Shown piece after piece: positions 13,644 through 25,990 of a DNA stretch of 64,000 nucleotides. How positions within the stretch are numbered: position 1 is the first letter of the stretch; every line of letters starts with the position of its first letter. A program made the translations under genes and the position numbers. The notes beneath the pieces were generated by a model, which worked only from the letters and a program-made list of their open reading frames with translations, was not told the DNA's origin and did no database searches. This DNA is from Liolophura sinensis (Eukaryota > Mollusca > Polyplacophora > Chitonida > Chitonidae), in the NCBI RefSeq assembly GCF_032854445.1, contig NC_088300.1, positions 38,284,458 through 38,348,457 of the forward strand, written 5' to 3'.

Positions 13644-14059
13644 CTGAAAATAAAACATGGTTGCATTAATTAGTTTCACTCTTGGATGGCCACTTTAGTG
13701 AGTACCATTAATTACATGTAGCATGTGAACACCTTGGAGAGAGAGAGAGTAGAAATTGTCAGATAGGAAACCATTCTATCATCTTTGCGACAGAAATTGG
13801 TTAGGATACAAAAACAAAAAAACAAAACAAAACAAAACTATAAGTCAAAGCTTTTGACAGGATCTGCTGTCCTATTTGATCTTTGGTCCTAATATCCCTG
13901 TGCTAGTTCGTGTGCAAAATGGTTGGTGTTTTGTCTTGTTTCCCATACTTTTCTTATACAGTCCATCGCTTTTCAGTCTTTTACATGAAAAAGCGGTACA
14001 GTTTTCCACTAATGATTAGGTTCATGCTTATACATGAACAAAATCCTCCCCATATTGGC

Positions 14060-14625
14060 CTATGGTTAATAAGGCTGTTGTTGTTAAATGAGCTTTTTTG
14101 TACGGGTACTCATGTAACTTACCAAAAGTGTAAGTCAGCAGGGTTTCAGAAATGTTCGAAAATACAACCCTTGTAAAATTCACATAGCTGATTGTGTACT
14201 ACTGTAACTTATGGTTGTTAAAGCTGTTGTTGTTAAATGAGCTTTTTTTGGACTGGTACTCATGTAACTGACCAAAAGTGTAAGTCAGCAGGCATTCAGA
14301 AATGTTCGAAAATACAACCGTTGTAAAATTCACATAGTTGATTGTGTACTAGTGTAACTGATGGTTGTTAAAGCTGATGTTGTTAATTGAGCTTTTTTGT
14401 ACTGGTACTCATGTAACTGACCAAAAGTGTAAGTCAGCAGGCTTTCAGAAATGTTCGAAGACACAACCCTTGTAAAATTCACATAGTTGATTATCTACTA
14501 GTGTTACCTATGGTTATTAAGGCTGCTGTTGTTAAATGAGCTTTTTTGTACCGGTACTCATGTAACTGACCAAAAGTGTAGGTCAGCAGGGTTTCACAAA
14601 TGTTCGAAATGGATTTACTATGTAT
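14060..14625. repeat. 150-bp tandem repeat, about 3.8 copies
   Basis: A segment with GTTGTTAAATGAGCTTTTTT, GTACTCATGTAACT and CAAAAGTGTAAGTCAGCAGG recurs with starts near 14071, 14220, 14370 and 14519. Copies are about 90% alike by eye. The array ends mid-unit after AAATGTTCGAAA. Confidence 0.9.
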
Positions 14626-15536
14626 ACTGACCGAAACCTACAAATGGAAGACACAGACATGCTCATATATGTCTGATCTCGTCAATAACATATAAATATA
14701 CCAGTTCAGTCCTTGCTATAGTGCATTTCTGAAGCTTTCTGGCAGGAAGCAAGTTTTTCTGCTTCAACCACCGGGGATTTAATCCGAGGAGTTGTGAAGC
14801 TCACCTACTCAATACCTTAGTACATTGTTAAATTGGGTGCCAGCTTCACTTGTGGCGCCAGGTCTTATGCAATCAATCACATTGATACCACAGGCATTTC
14901 TATGCTCACAGTGCTTGTCTCTGCTGCTCACGATTAATATGTGCATATCACATCACACCATGGCTTCCACCATGATCTATCCTAAAAATGTGGAAGAAAC
15001 TACTGACTTGTATTTGTTCGGAGCACATATGTAGGATTTCACAACCTTGAGGCTTTGATACACATTACACTGTTGTTGTCATTTTATTTTTCAATACTTC
15101 TGTGGGTTCACTATGAGAGTTTTAGCCACCCATCTTCTGATTTTTCCTACATCAGTTTGCAAGAAATTGCCCATCCAAAAGATGGGAGAAAAAGGATTGT
15201 AAGTCAATGGAAACTCTGGAGCTAGTTACAGGTAAAATGGCTGAAGGGAAGGTTAAGGCGTTAAAAAGGAGTTAAAACACCCTGTCGTAGTGAAATTTAA
15301 CTAAAAAAAAAACCCAAAAAAGATTGGAGAGAAAGAGTGTGCAATTATAAACAATAATTATTGGAAGATTGGAAAACAAATTTCAAAAAAACTTCCTTAT
15401 CTTATCTTTTTATACAGTACTCTCTACATATTAGATCTCTTAGAACTACATATATAACAATAGACTGCAATTTGCAAATACGAAAACGGCTGATGTATAT
15501 AATGGCAAGGTGCTGCAAGCAAGTCCTAAGAAGAGT

Positions 15537-15872
15537 GAGAGAGTGAGTGCTTGGGGTTTAACATTGTACTTAACAATTTTTCAGTCATACGACGACAAAG
15601 AAATCCTTAGGAGCGCATGTAATGTTCCCCCTTGTTGAAGGACGGATTTCAACCGCTCTTTTATCTAGTGCTGCTTCACTGAGACGCCTTGCCAAATGCC
15701 AAAGTAAGCCATCCCGCCCAAGCCATTATACTGATTTAGGTCAACCAGTCGTTGCACTATCCCCTTCATGCTGAACGCTAAGGTTCTTAGGTGTGAATCG
15801 ATCCAGGATTGACCCTGGATCTACCACTCCTGAAGTGGACGATCTACCAACTGTGCTATCGGTGCCGGGCAG
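15537..15872 (-). mobile_element. full-length SINE, second family
   Basis: It begins (plus strand) GTGAGTGCTTGGGGTTTAAC and continues through TTTTATCTAGTGCTGCTTCA. It ends in a tRNA-like block which on the minus strand reads ACCGATAGCACAGTTGGTAG (A-box) and GATCGATTCACACC (B-box-like). This is a tRNA-headed SINE read from the minus strand. The same family recurs truncated at 31437-31600, and I recall it as common in mollusc genomes. Confidence 0.8.
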
Positions 15873-16802
15873 TCCTAAAAAGAGCCTAATTCATAGTTTT
15901 ACAGTGATGTCAAAGTTACTGCATGCCCATCATCAGCTCTATCTGGGGTCATCATCATGCCATGTTAAATACAGGTGTGAGTGAGAAGTTATCTTTAATA
16001 CATTCCCTTATTCCATTTACATAGTCTACATGTACCTCCTATCAACTTCTAAATGCAATTTATCATCCACTAGATAAATGTTCTAGCTTTGGTTTTAGTA
16101 GACCAATTTATTACTTAAAAGCCTACCAAGCTCCACAAGTTTTTGACAGATTTGAAATATTTAGGGAATAAGGTTGATGAAACTTTGAAACTGTAAGATT
16201 TAACTAACAGCTGGTCACACTGGATTGCTAGCACATCCTAACATTCCTAACACATTCCTAACTGGTTGTCAATATCAGAAGCTAAATATATTGATTGTTA
16301 GCTAGTGATAACCCAGTACTTATAAGTCATTGGGACGGGTACACAGGCTACTGGTTGACGAATATTTGGATACTTTTGGATAATTCTGTGTGGTGATAGG
16401 AAGGTGAGATCTTACAGTGTGGATTTGACCAGCTAGAGGTAAGTTGAGCGGGCTGCCACCTTTGTCCTATCATTAGCTTATCCAAACTACCTGGTCTAGC
16501 CCCACCTGCATCTGAGACCAGCAACCAAATGCTCTACCTGTACCTGACCATGTGATCTTTTTCATTGATGTCACTGGTTATGTAAGGCCTTTCATCCATG
16601 TAAACACTCTCCAAAACATTCCAAATTATAGTTTATTTCTCTTAAAACACACAGCTAGAATCATTAAGAATAGAATTTTCTCGTGTAACGTGCTGCAACA
16701 ACAACATCAATCTAATATGATCTTCTTCACAATTTAATCTGAAACCCCCCTGGATTATTACATACAGGCCCAATCACAGTAAGAAAATAATTTTCTATAC
16801 CC

Positions 16803-17000
16803 TTAGCTGCTTTCCCAGAAAGTTACTTGCTTCAAAAAAGACTGTTTTCCTGTGTAGTTGGATATGACATAGAAGTAATCCCCTTCTGTGAGGGCTTGGA
16901 CAGCGCCACGTTTCCACAAGGCTAGGTACGAGAGCCTCACTTTTATATCTTCCCAACTATGAGAGGAGGCCAGTGTACCGAAAAAGAGGAGATTTGACAA
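16803..17000 (-). other. unassigned 65-codon open frame
   Basis: The minus frame reads SSHSWEDIKVRLSYLALWKR, then GAVQALTEGDYFYVISNY and ends in TAA. Residue composition looks protein-like, with mixed hydrophobic and acidic residues and few low-complexity runs. There is no ATG beyond a weak alternative start, no clear acceptor or donor, and I do not recognise a family. It could be a gene fragment, an exon of an unrelated gene or chance. Confidence 0.2.
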
Positions 17001-17793
17001 AGCTTAACCCAAATTCATAGTTACAGATTGTGAATCTAAAGTGAAATGAACTGTTAGTTACATGGTAATTGATCTATTTTACAGATGCAGACTACAGGTT
17101 TTCAATTTTGACCAGGTTTTTGTCACAAATGTACACCCTACCACCACAGAGACAACATGCTGGTCTGACTGTAAGTTGAGCAGCCATGAATATGGTTGCA
17201 AAATATGTAACTCATCTATCTATTGTGTGGTGCAACCACAGGAGTTTAGAAAGCCTCCCTGAAATGTTGACTTTCTGATTGAGGACATTTATGAGTAAAT
17301 ATCTTTAAAAATAAGACACGCTGCAAAGCAAAAGTTATACCAAGAGTTCAGAGTGATTATACGGATTCGCCAAGGCCAAAAATCACAAAGACAAACTCTT
17401 TCTTTTCGTGTTTATGAATATTGCTCAACCAAACAGTGTGCTCGGTCTAGTAAGACGTAAGAAATGATTTTCTTCTTCCAAGTAAAGAAAAGGAACAAAC
17501 CATACACAGCACTTCGTTCAAAATTTGTGACGGCACCTAACCTAAATGCATGGGATAGTACTCCACCATTGAGCTGAATGACAACAGACGCTCGCTATCC
17601 ACGAGCCTAGGTTGATTACTAACTGGTAACTTGTTACAACACGTCGTTGTTGTTGTTCTGCGTCATGTCAGAACACGTTGACAGGTACAGGTTGGTCTTT
17701 CAACTATTTTCAATAATTAGTAAAGTATACCCGTATATTTCATATATCATACAACAAAAAGCCATTTCATTTATGTAACATACTATTACTCAC

Positions 17794-17885
17794 CTAATAA
17801 CAGCCTACTTGCATTGTAAAAGGGAACAAAATTAAACGGGATGCTCGCTGTGCTTCAAAATACCGCCATTTTGTAACTACAGATT
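17794..17885 (-). promoter_or_regulatory. HYLS1: putative HYLS1 promoter and non-coding exon 1
   Basis: On the minus strand, CAAAATGGCGGTATTTTG (17858-17873) matches the YY1-type initiator found at many housekeeping promoters. About 75 bases downstream TTATTAG/GTGAGTAATAG is a near-ideal splice donor (exon edge at 17794). The pair could form a short 5' UTR exon joining the acceptor at 13643. This rests on motifs only. Confidence 0.35.
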
Positions 17886-19518
17886 CACGGTCAATCTAAA
17901 ACTGGAACTGGAAAATATCCGAGAAATGGGACTGTCATTTAATAGGTTATCGCATTAGCTTGCAAACATCAGGCCTAAACATTATAAGAATTTTTGTAGT
18001 TACGTATAGTTCATATAGGACAGCGTATGGTGACTTGAAAGATTTCTAATAAGATTTGCAGTTATACAATTTTTATGATTAAGTTCCACAGGAGAAGCCA
18101 CCACATATTACTATATGAATAAAATCAATTGATGGTATACTTGTTCAGTGAAATCGAATGGCAATTTCTGCTGATCGAAGAACATGTACATGTATACACT
18201 TATTTGCATGTCAGTCCCTGATCCTCGGAGGAAGATTGAAAATCTTTAACATTGTTTAATTGTTAAAATTGACCATTATTGTTGCACAATAATCCGAGGA
18301 AACAGATGTGGGTTTTGATGCTTGCATTGGTGTAATAGCACTTTGGGAATATATTTATAAAAAGCCACGAAGAGCTAGGAAGGCCTACAAGGGGATAGAG
18401 TAATATATACACCTGCTTGTACTGTTTAAAAAATGAAACTTGCAATCCTTCTATAATGTTTTCAGTGATTTCGATGTTTTTCTTCTTCTTCAGAATGTCA
18501 CATTGAGAGACATAGCCTCATAAACTTTCCCAATCACACTTGTACCAGTTAGTTAGTTAGTTAGTTATGTATCTTAATTGGTGATTAACGCTAAACTCAA
18601 TAAGTTTTCAGTATATATGTAATATAAATTACACCAGTGTGAAACCAGTCTAATCCAGTCTGCTGTGAAATATGTGCACAGCCACAGGGCACCAAACTTT
18701 TGCTCACAACCATTGTCTCAATTTATCCTCTGTATTTGTCATACTATATTATCTGTAGTGTTTTTAATGTTTTTGCACTGGGATAGTGTGTCACACCAGC
18801 ATAAGTTTATATCATTTATATCACGTAAGCCCTGTATAGAATGTAAGGTAATGTCAGTGAACAATTATTCCAGATTGTGTATTGTATAGCCTAATTTAGT
18901 ATAGAGAAGCGCCCCCAGTATAGCATACTGGTATGCTGTCAACAACGCCGCAAGTTCGAACCCATCCGTCGCTGGCTTTTTATCGTCATTTTTTTGTTGT
19001 CATCATGATTGGAAACGTGTGAAGTATTTCAAAAACAGCAAATCCACAAATGATTCCTTTAATTCCAGTTTCTTCTTTCTATCGTAAAATATTGCGACTG
19101 TGAGATGAAATACTCGTGCTACACACAGCAATATGCATCAACTTATATGTATTTGTTTGTACCGGTACTCCAGTTTATGTATTTAAGACATTTATTTACG
19201 TATTCTGTAACCTGGATCATTCCATGCTTTTCTTGTAGATGCCCCTTATACGTATAACAAATCGACCTCTGATCTATGAACCTTCGCTTGTTCAACCACA
19301 TGAATTTTGAAGTCAGGGTGGGTTTATCAGGTAGTCTGTAGGCCTATATGCCTACTGTCTGGCATAAAACTGCTAACTTCCTTAATTACACAGTAACCTT
19401 TAACCATCCATTTGTAGGCCTATATGGGCAGAGAGTTTGTTGTTTTGATGTATATAATTTTCCTGTGGAAAACATTCTCGCCTAAGTTATTATAGTATGT
19501 TATTCAATCTTGCTTTAC
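17886..19518. other. intergenic, no gene recognised
   Basis: Sequence contains an AGTT microsatellite (about 18548-18567) and a tRNA-like block (18905-18978). Short open frames show no similarity I can name. Confidence 0.4.
18905..18978 (+). mobile_element. tRNA-like Pol III block, possible SINE head
   Basis: TAGCATACTGGTATGC resembles an A-box and AGTTCGAACCC is nearly a perfect B-box. They are followed by TTTTT, a Pol III terminator. The T-stem does not pair and no cloverleaf closes, so this is a tRNA-derived element or pseudogene rather than a working tRNA gene. Confidence 0.35.
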
Positions 19519-19775
19519 CGTGAGTGTGACGAGTTGTGCGCAGTCTGGTAACGTAGTAGCCTATAGATACAAAGAGTGTGACGAGCTGTGCGCAGTCTGG
19601 TAACGTAATAGCCTATAGATACAATGAGCGTGACAAGTTGTGTGCCGTCTGGTAACGTAGTAGCCTATACCATGAGTGTGACGAGTTGTGCGCAGTCTGG
19701 TAACGTAGTAGCCTATAGATACCACGAGCGTGACGAGTTGTGCGCCGTCTGGTAACGTAGAAGCTTATATACTCA
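19519..19775. repeat. 52-bp minisatellite, 5 copies
   Basis: GAG(T/C)GTGAC recurs at 19522, 19574, 19626, 19674 and 19726 (52, 52, 48, 52 apart). Each unit continues GTCTGGTAACGTAGTAGCCT. One unit lacks four bases. Confidence 0.9.
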
Positions 19776-20206
19776 TACATTATAAGAGAACAATGGCCAA
19801 TTCATTGTCGAGGTCATTGGGCAAGAAAAGGTAAACCATCAAGCCTACAAAAATTTCAAGTGACAAGCAAGGTAAACCTTTTGGTTAACAAGTTTCTAAT
19901 TTAATTAACTTAAGAAATATGTTTTCGGCAATTTAACATTTGAAAAGCCATGTCCCTGTATAATCAAACATAAGCAAAACATGCATTGTGTCCAGACAGC
20001 TACATCCAAAAGTACTCGATAATTCACGATTTTAAACACCATGTTTTTAGGTAATTATTATTCGTCAGATTTTTTAGCTAGGTAATCAGTTTGTATGCAC
20101 ATCATGTTTCGAAAACACATTTGACATATCGTGTTCTGAGCTTGTGATGAAGAATTGTTTAATCATTCCCACGAAAAGGTAAAGGATTAATTGGTGCATA
20201 AAAACT

Positions 20207-20545
20207 CAACGCTCAGCTGTTTCCCAAATATCATCCAGGGCCGTATTGGTGCTTAACCCAACTCCCTGTTGTTTCCCAAATATCATCCAGGGCCGTACTG
20301 GTGCTTAACCCAACGCTCAGCTGTTTCCCAAATACCATCTAGGTCAGTATTGGTGCTTAACCCAATGCCCTGTTGTTCCCAAATACCATCCAGGGCCGTA
20401 TTGATGCTTGACCCAGCGCTCAGCTGTTTCCCAAATACCATCCAGGGCCGTATTGGTGCTTAACCCAACGCTCTGCTGTTTCCCAAATACCATCCAGGGC
20501 CGTATTGGTTTTTAACCCAACGCCCTGCTGTTCCCCAAATACCAG
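20207..20545. repeat. second 52-bp minisatellite, about 6.5 copies
   Basis: Units contain GTTTCCCAAATA(T/C)CATCCAG followed by GTGCTTAACCCAA, spaced about 52 bases. Sequence is unrelated to the 52-bp array 430 bases upstream. It yields a spurious repetitive open frame. Confidence 0.9.
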
Positions 20546-20655
20546 TTTATGACAGGCATGCAGACAGACATACAGATACACAGAGGCAGACAGACAAAGA
20601 ATCAGATATTTGTTGTTTCAGTGGAGCCTAACGCCATAGTTAAGAAAGCTTCACT

Positions 20656-20777
20656 AATGCATGGCGATGGGTGGTTATGGGTTTCCCCAGGCTCTTTTTC
20701 CACCATACTACTAGCCGCCGTCGTATAAATGAAATAACCATGAGTACGGCGTAAAACTCCAGTCAAATCAATAAATA
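20656..20777 (+). mobile_element. truncated SINE (family 1), plus orientation
   Basis: Degenerate core with GGGTTTCCCCAGGCTC, CCGCCGTCGTATAAATGAAA and GAGTACGGCGTAAAAC, ending in AATCAATAAATA. The tRNA head is missing. Confidence 0.75.
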
Positions 20778-20988
20778 CGTGGCGTTGGCGATGTATATGG
20801 GTGAGGGAAAGGGTAGTACCCTGAGTACACCATCGCCCTTTGACAGTAACCTGACAAACCATGCTGACAACAAAACACTGGCAATAACATAATCCGCTGT
20901 GGCCCAGGTAATAATAAAATAATTGATTTTATGAAATGCACGACCGTTACCATATACTAAGTTACCGTCAGACCATTGTGCATAGTCA

Positions 20989-21365
20989 TTTATTTATTTG
21001 ACTATTTGTTTGATTATTTGACTATTTATTTATTTATTTATTTATTTATTTATTGTAACGTCGTATTCAAGAATATTCCACTTATACGACGGCGGCCAGC
21101 ATTGGTAGGAGTAAACCGGGCAGAGCTATCCGTATAGGTTCCTGGAAGACCTTAAGTCTCACGTTTATACGACCAGAGAGGGAACCAGCATGTGGAAGAC
21201 CTTAAGTCTCACGTATATACGACCGGAGAGGGAACCAGCATGTGGAAGACCTTGAGTCTCACTTATATACGACCGGAGAGGGAACCAGCATGTGAAAGAC
21301 CTTAAGTCTCACGTATATACGACCGGAGCGGGAACCAGCGTGAGCTCAACTTGAACTCACACCGC
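20989..21365 (-). mobile_element. SINE (family 1) with internal 50-bp amplification
   Basis: A long TTTA-type tail (20989-21053) is followed by the core (CAAGAATATTCCACTTATAC, CGGCGGCCAGCATTGG). The linker between core and head is expanded to four tandem units before TGAACTCACACC, where the B-box region begins. The A-box is lost. Confidence 0.85.
21141..21341. repeat. 50-51-bp tandem repeat inside a SINE, 4 copies
   Basis: GGAAGACCTTAAGTCTCACG through GGGAACCAGCATG occurs four times, starting near 21141, 21192, 21242 and 21292. Other SINE copies in the window carry this linker once. Confidence 0.9.
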
Positions 21366-21701
21366 TTTGGCGAGATATTACCCATAATTAATAGGGATCG
21401 TAATACTGTTGACAACTCTCAGCACAGCATTGGTTTTGTATAGATGATAAGATTTGGGTTGCACATTTATTTGGGTTGTACATTTATTTGACAAGGTCAT
21501 CATGAAATGTGAGGAATGACTGCATACAATGATAACGCATCTTGCCAAATTTCAAAATCACGGCAGGAATTAAATATCTTTTTTGCATACAGTTGATTCT
21601 TTCTTCCACACATGAACGTAACATCGAGCGGAATGTATTAAATATTTGCTTCATATATATATAAATAAATAAACATCTATTCATATAGCAAAATGTTTGA
21701 G

Positions 21702-22735
21702 TTATATGTAAATCCCCACCCTCCTCCAGAGATCCCTGTATAGCACTTCTCCTCCCTGGGGAATATATTTCGTAAACGTCTCCAGAGATATCACACAAAG
21801 TCCTTTTCCGTTCATAGGTAAAATATTCACATCCACGTCCAGGTTGTTGTTTAGTTTCACACAACTTAACCATTGGTAGACGTCGTCACGTGACCAGCAT
21901 TTGGGATCTGTGGAGAAAATGCCAAAAAGTAAATAAGTTTGCAGCCTAACTATCATGTTTAATTGGCTTAGCGCCATTGTCAAGGATTTTAAACCTCTAC
22001 GATGACGATCAGTTTGAGGCCTATCAGTTTGAATGGTTGTTAACCAATATGATGTTTTAAACGAAAAGAAAATACAAAACAAGTATGGCCTTTTAATTAG
22101 AACAACCCAAATAATCCTCTTTCACAAATTATCAGCCTCGTTTGTATACGTGTTACCATTCCAAACGGCAATAAAGATCGTATAATTTATAATCCGGAGG
22201 GCATTCTAACTTTTCAAACCTTGGTAACGTTTTACCACTTTAAATAATACCAGGTATAAGTCTGATAGGCAATGCTTTGAGCTATTCTTGGTAAACAGAG
22301 AAACTTTCGTTTGACTAACGACTATGGATACGCATTAATGAGATTTTAAACAACATAGTGTCTGATCATTTCTCTGCCGTCTTTTGATGCCGGCTTCTTT
22401 CATAGTATTGCCTTCAATTATATACAATTACCTGGCTGGATATATAATAATTATGCCGATAGAATTGAACAGACGGTTCCCAGAGAAACCACATCCTGTA
22501 AAAGGCTGTTATTACACAGAACCACACAGAAAAAACACCTGCTCCCAGTATTTTAGCCAGGTTTGCTGACGCCCATTGTGGCTGTCTTACAAAGGATTTC
22601 CGCTACACCATCACCAGTATAACAGCAACTCTCACCTGTTTCCATCCAGGTATTCTCACAGGTGAGTCTTTGAAGTATACCTCCGTCTCCGCGCGCAATA
22701 CCTGCCATGTGTGGAGCTACTTGGTCAGGCAACAT
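21702..22735 (-). CDS. PNT-only mini-protein, copy 1 (ETV6/Yan-type Pointed domain)
   Basis: Two coding exons on the minus strand: A 22735-22636 (acceptor edge 22752, donor ACAG/GTGAGAG) and B 21907-21702 (acceptor CTCCACAG). The phase-1 join gives 101 residues. Exon A starts MLPDQVAPHMAG. Exon B is a Pointed/SAM domain: CWSRDDVYQWLSC near its start, then NILPMNGKGLCVISLETF and GGEVLYRDLWRRV near the end. This matches the pattern W-x-x-x-D-V...W-L, MNGK and (G)(D/E)VLY of ETS-family PNT domains, closest in memory to ETV6/TEL and Yan. No ETS domain follows: TAA comes six codons after the last helix. Exon B is three bases shorter than in the other copies. A TATA-like CTATAAATT (minus strand, near 22912-22920) could be the promoter. 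Whether it is transcribed is unknown. Confidence 0.75.
22125..22345. repeat. diverged duplicate, partner at 23263-23500
   Basis: Shared anchors in order: ATCAGCCT, ACGTGTTACC, AATAA(A/G), GAGC/TTGAG(C/T)T and TTCTTGGTAAA. They lie about 1.13 kb apart beside the copy-1 PNT gene. Identity is low, so the duplication is old. Confidence 0.55.
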
Positions 22736-23500
22736 GGCGAGGATGGTGACGGCTGAATTCACAGAAAAGAAGTACTAATGTAAAAGATGCGAGTTGTAAT
22801 AATTTTACTTACACTTCTACCTATAAAGCTGACAGCCACCATGAGTGGGAGTAGAATCCGTTTAAGCACAGTCAGATGAAATAAATAGACTGGTCCGTCA
22901 CCTTGCTGTCAATTTATAGTAGGCCCTATATACCGTTATGATATCGCAATGGAAATTGTATTTCATGAATTATAATCCCCCCCACCCAATCGTATGGGAA
23001 ACGTCATTTAAGAGTTTGCATTTCAATTATCACCGCCTATCAAACCGTAGGAATATTTTCGAAAGCATATGAGTTTCAGTCATTTATCTATATTTGTTTG
23101 AGGCTTCAGTCCATACCTCGGCCATAATGTGGCGAAAGCGACCCTTTATTAAAGAGGCTATACAGGAGATCTTGGGCAAAAAATCGAACAACGCACATCC
23201 AATCGAATTTTATCTGTTATTATAGAATATACATAACAACATTATTACCATCAAATAATTATAGGTGCAACTTGCACCAACTATCAGCCTGGACAGTGCA
23301 CGTGTTACCGTTCATAACTGCGAATAAGTCTTTAAAATTTGTAAAGCGGGTCGCATTACAACTTTTTCAAACACTGGAATCATCTTAACACAACAAATAA
23401 TACAGCTAGAAGTGTGATATTTATTGAACGGCAACAGCTTGAGTTGTTCTTGGTAAATATTGAAAGTTGGAATTGACTAGCCAGTACAGGCTCTTTAAGC

Positions 23501-25990
23501 AAGATAATGCTGTACTATCATACATGCCCCCCTGAATCATTTGAAGATTTGTGTAACGGTATACTTCATACATGAGCTCCAACCCAATTAACTACACTGT
23601 TCTTGCATTTACACCTTAACATGACATAACCTTCATGCAAAAATATCCGAGGCACTGTTATAGTATATTTACCTGTTTTGACGTCAATGTCGAATTACGA
23701 GTATAAGTCTTGGAATTTTCAGCTGTTTCGCCTCTCCCTACAGACTGCACGGACAACGGATGACAATGATGAACACACACCCTACATATTCAACACCTTA
23801 GCATATAATGCCCATCACAGAACAGCTTGCTATTTAATCAGCACGCGCCATGTCACGTGGTTGAGCACCTGTCGGTGTCCCTCAATGGAATGGCGGACAA
23901 TGATCTCTTGACAATAACGGGTTTGGGGAACACACGACGTACAATTTAGGGAGAGGATAACAATGACTTTTCTCACGAGAGGGACGCGCATGGACAAGTA
24001 ACAACAGGTACAATTTTCGGTCGACCGATACAACACGCGGACTAAGTTCGCACAAGTACTTATCTGGCTTAATTGGGAAATTTTTCAACAAAAGACCTTA
24101 CCTGGCTCAAGTTGTACAGAACAATATTGCTCAGATAGAAATAAACTTCACTTTTGAAACAACTGCCTTTTGCAGATAACTCGGATCAGTTAACCCAATA
24201 CACCTTTAGATGCTAATTCTTTAAATATCGTTGATGTCTCGACTGATGGTCTTTAGACGGTTAAACCTGCACTAAGATTGTTTTACAAATACGTGATCGT
24301 GGCTCGGCTTATGGGTGAAAGAAATCATGTAACCAGAGCGCAGAATAAACCAGACAATGTCAAGGGGAAACCGACACTTCGCCAACTGACAAATCATGTG
24401 CTCGCTACATATAGCGGCTGACGAATCATTCGGGTTGACTACTGGATGGCTAGTCTTCCTACTGGAAAACATATGGTAGATAACTACGTACTCTGTATTA
24501 ATGTAGGGGGCATCGTAAGCCAGATATATGAATTGCTGAAAAACATTTCGCAACTCAGTTTAGGCACTCAGTTCGCTTTCTCAGCTTACCATCCACTTTT
24601 ACATTATTTCTGAAACGGCGAACCGATCTCAGAGCTATCTGCTGCCGTGAGATGATATGAAACTATTGTTTTGTTCACATCGCACGTGTGGGTTTTTTCT
24701 GAAGCAAAAGTGTTTTGGTGACTCTTGGGTAAAAGCGTCGATCTGCGATCGCCTGCCAACTTCCATTTTCTTGAGCATACAAGGAGAAATGCTCCTAGGA
24801 GAAACCAAACACACTTGACAATCGCCTGACAGGAGAGGGTGGAATACAAAATGTATACTATGGTTAAAAACCACTCATCTGCAGGTTGTTTACGTAACAT
24901 AATGAGCTCACACCATCATAGCATGGGCTAGAAGTTCTGGACAAAACATTGGTTAATTTGAGAGCGTGCTTCATTTTCACACATTAGCTTTTGCGCCTAA
25001 TTTTTTTTCTCACCCGTAAAATGCCATAGTTTAGATAGTTAGCGTAAGGTAAAGTACACGAAACCAAGTAAATTATGGCGTAACTGACTACTTAGTTGAG
25101 CGTGGGTGTGGGATCAGCCAGGAAGTTATATCATGTACCAAGCCTGTACACATTCGAAAACCTCCAACATATGTACCGGCCAACAAATATACATATCAAT
25201 AACAACAAAAAAAAGTGTTCCGTGAAAAAAAAGATTGAAAAAATGAAACACCAGGAACACTCAAAAAATTAAATCTGTTAAAGTCTGTTGTCTGTGTGAT
25301 GCTAGAATGTATACCGGTCTTATAATACATCATTGTGTGGCGCTAGCATGCTAACAACTCGGCCAGTGCACAAGTATCTTATATGATACACATTAGCGAA
25401 CTGCTGAGTAGATTTTCCTTCTGGTTTTATATAGCTTCAGATCTCCCTATAAGTTAACTATTTAACACATCACAGCTCTATTTCTTATAAACATTATAGT
25501 GGAGTTAGCATCCCATGCTTCTGACCATTCTTATGTTGCTTAATTGTTCTATCGATCAAATGGTGTTAATTTAACCTTTTCTCCATCCATTAGTGTCACG
25601 TGTCCTGTCGAGTTTTTCAACAAAGAACTTCACAAAATTATTAACACAACACTGGAGCAAATATCAAGTACTGGGCTAAATTGTTCATGCATATTCCAAA
25701 GACAAGCATTTCCTCCTAAAATAAACTGCTTTTCCTTGCTGAAAATCATAAATTTTTCACGAAAAAGAGTGTTGTAACTGTGAACAGGTATTTCAAAAAA
25801 CAACTGAGTAGATGATGATTTGCCGAAACTACCTAGTTTTGAGACAATCCATGCATATATTTTTAGATAATATATATACATGAAAACATATCAATAAAAA
25901 TCATTGTCTAAAATAGAGCTTAACTCTTGATAATATATGGTTTAATGAACAAAGCGTTGTTGTCAGAGATAGATGTGCCATAGCACAGAA
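23501..25990. other. intergenic, no gene recognised
   Basis: Open frames here (for example 24272-24553 and 24604-24900) lack recognisable domains and splice context. A CACGTG E-box sits at about 23855. Nothing else can be supported. Confidence 0.4.

Larger units (their letters stand above)
13644..17793. other. predicted HYLS1 5' UTR intron with repeats
   Basis: This interval separates the acceptor at 13643 from the putative first exon at 17.8 kb. It holds GA and AAAAC microsatellites (13738, 13806), the 150-bp repeat, a second-family SINE and an unassigned ORF. No other gene was recognised. Confidence 0.4.

Noticed and set aside
18905-18978. Functional tRNA gene
   Set aside because: A- and B-box-like motifs are present but acceptor and T stems do not pair; kept only as a tRNA-like element.
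20269-20463. Repetitive 64-codon frame with SQIPSRSVLVL-type repeats
   Set aside because: By-product of the 52-bp minisatellite whose period breaks frame; no gene context.
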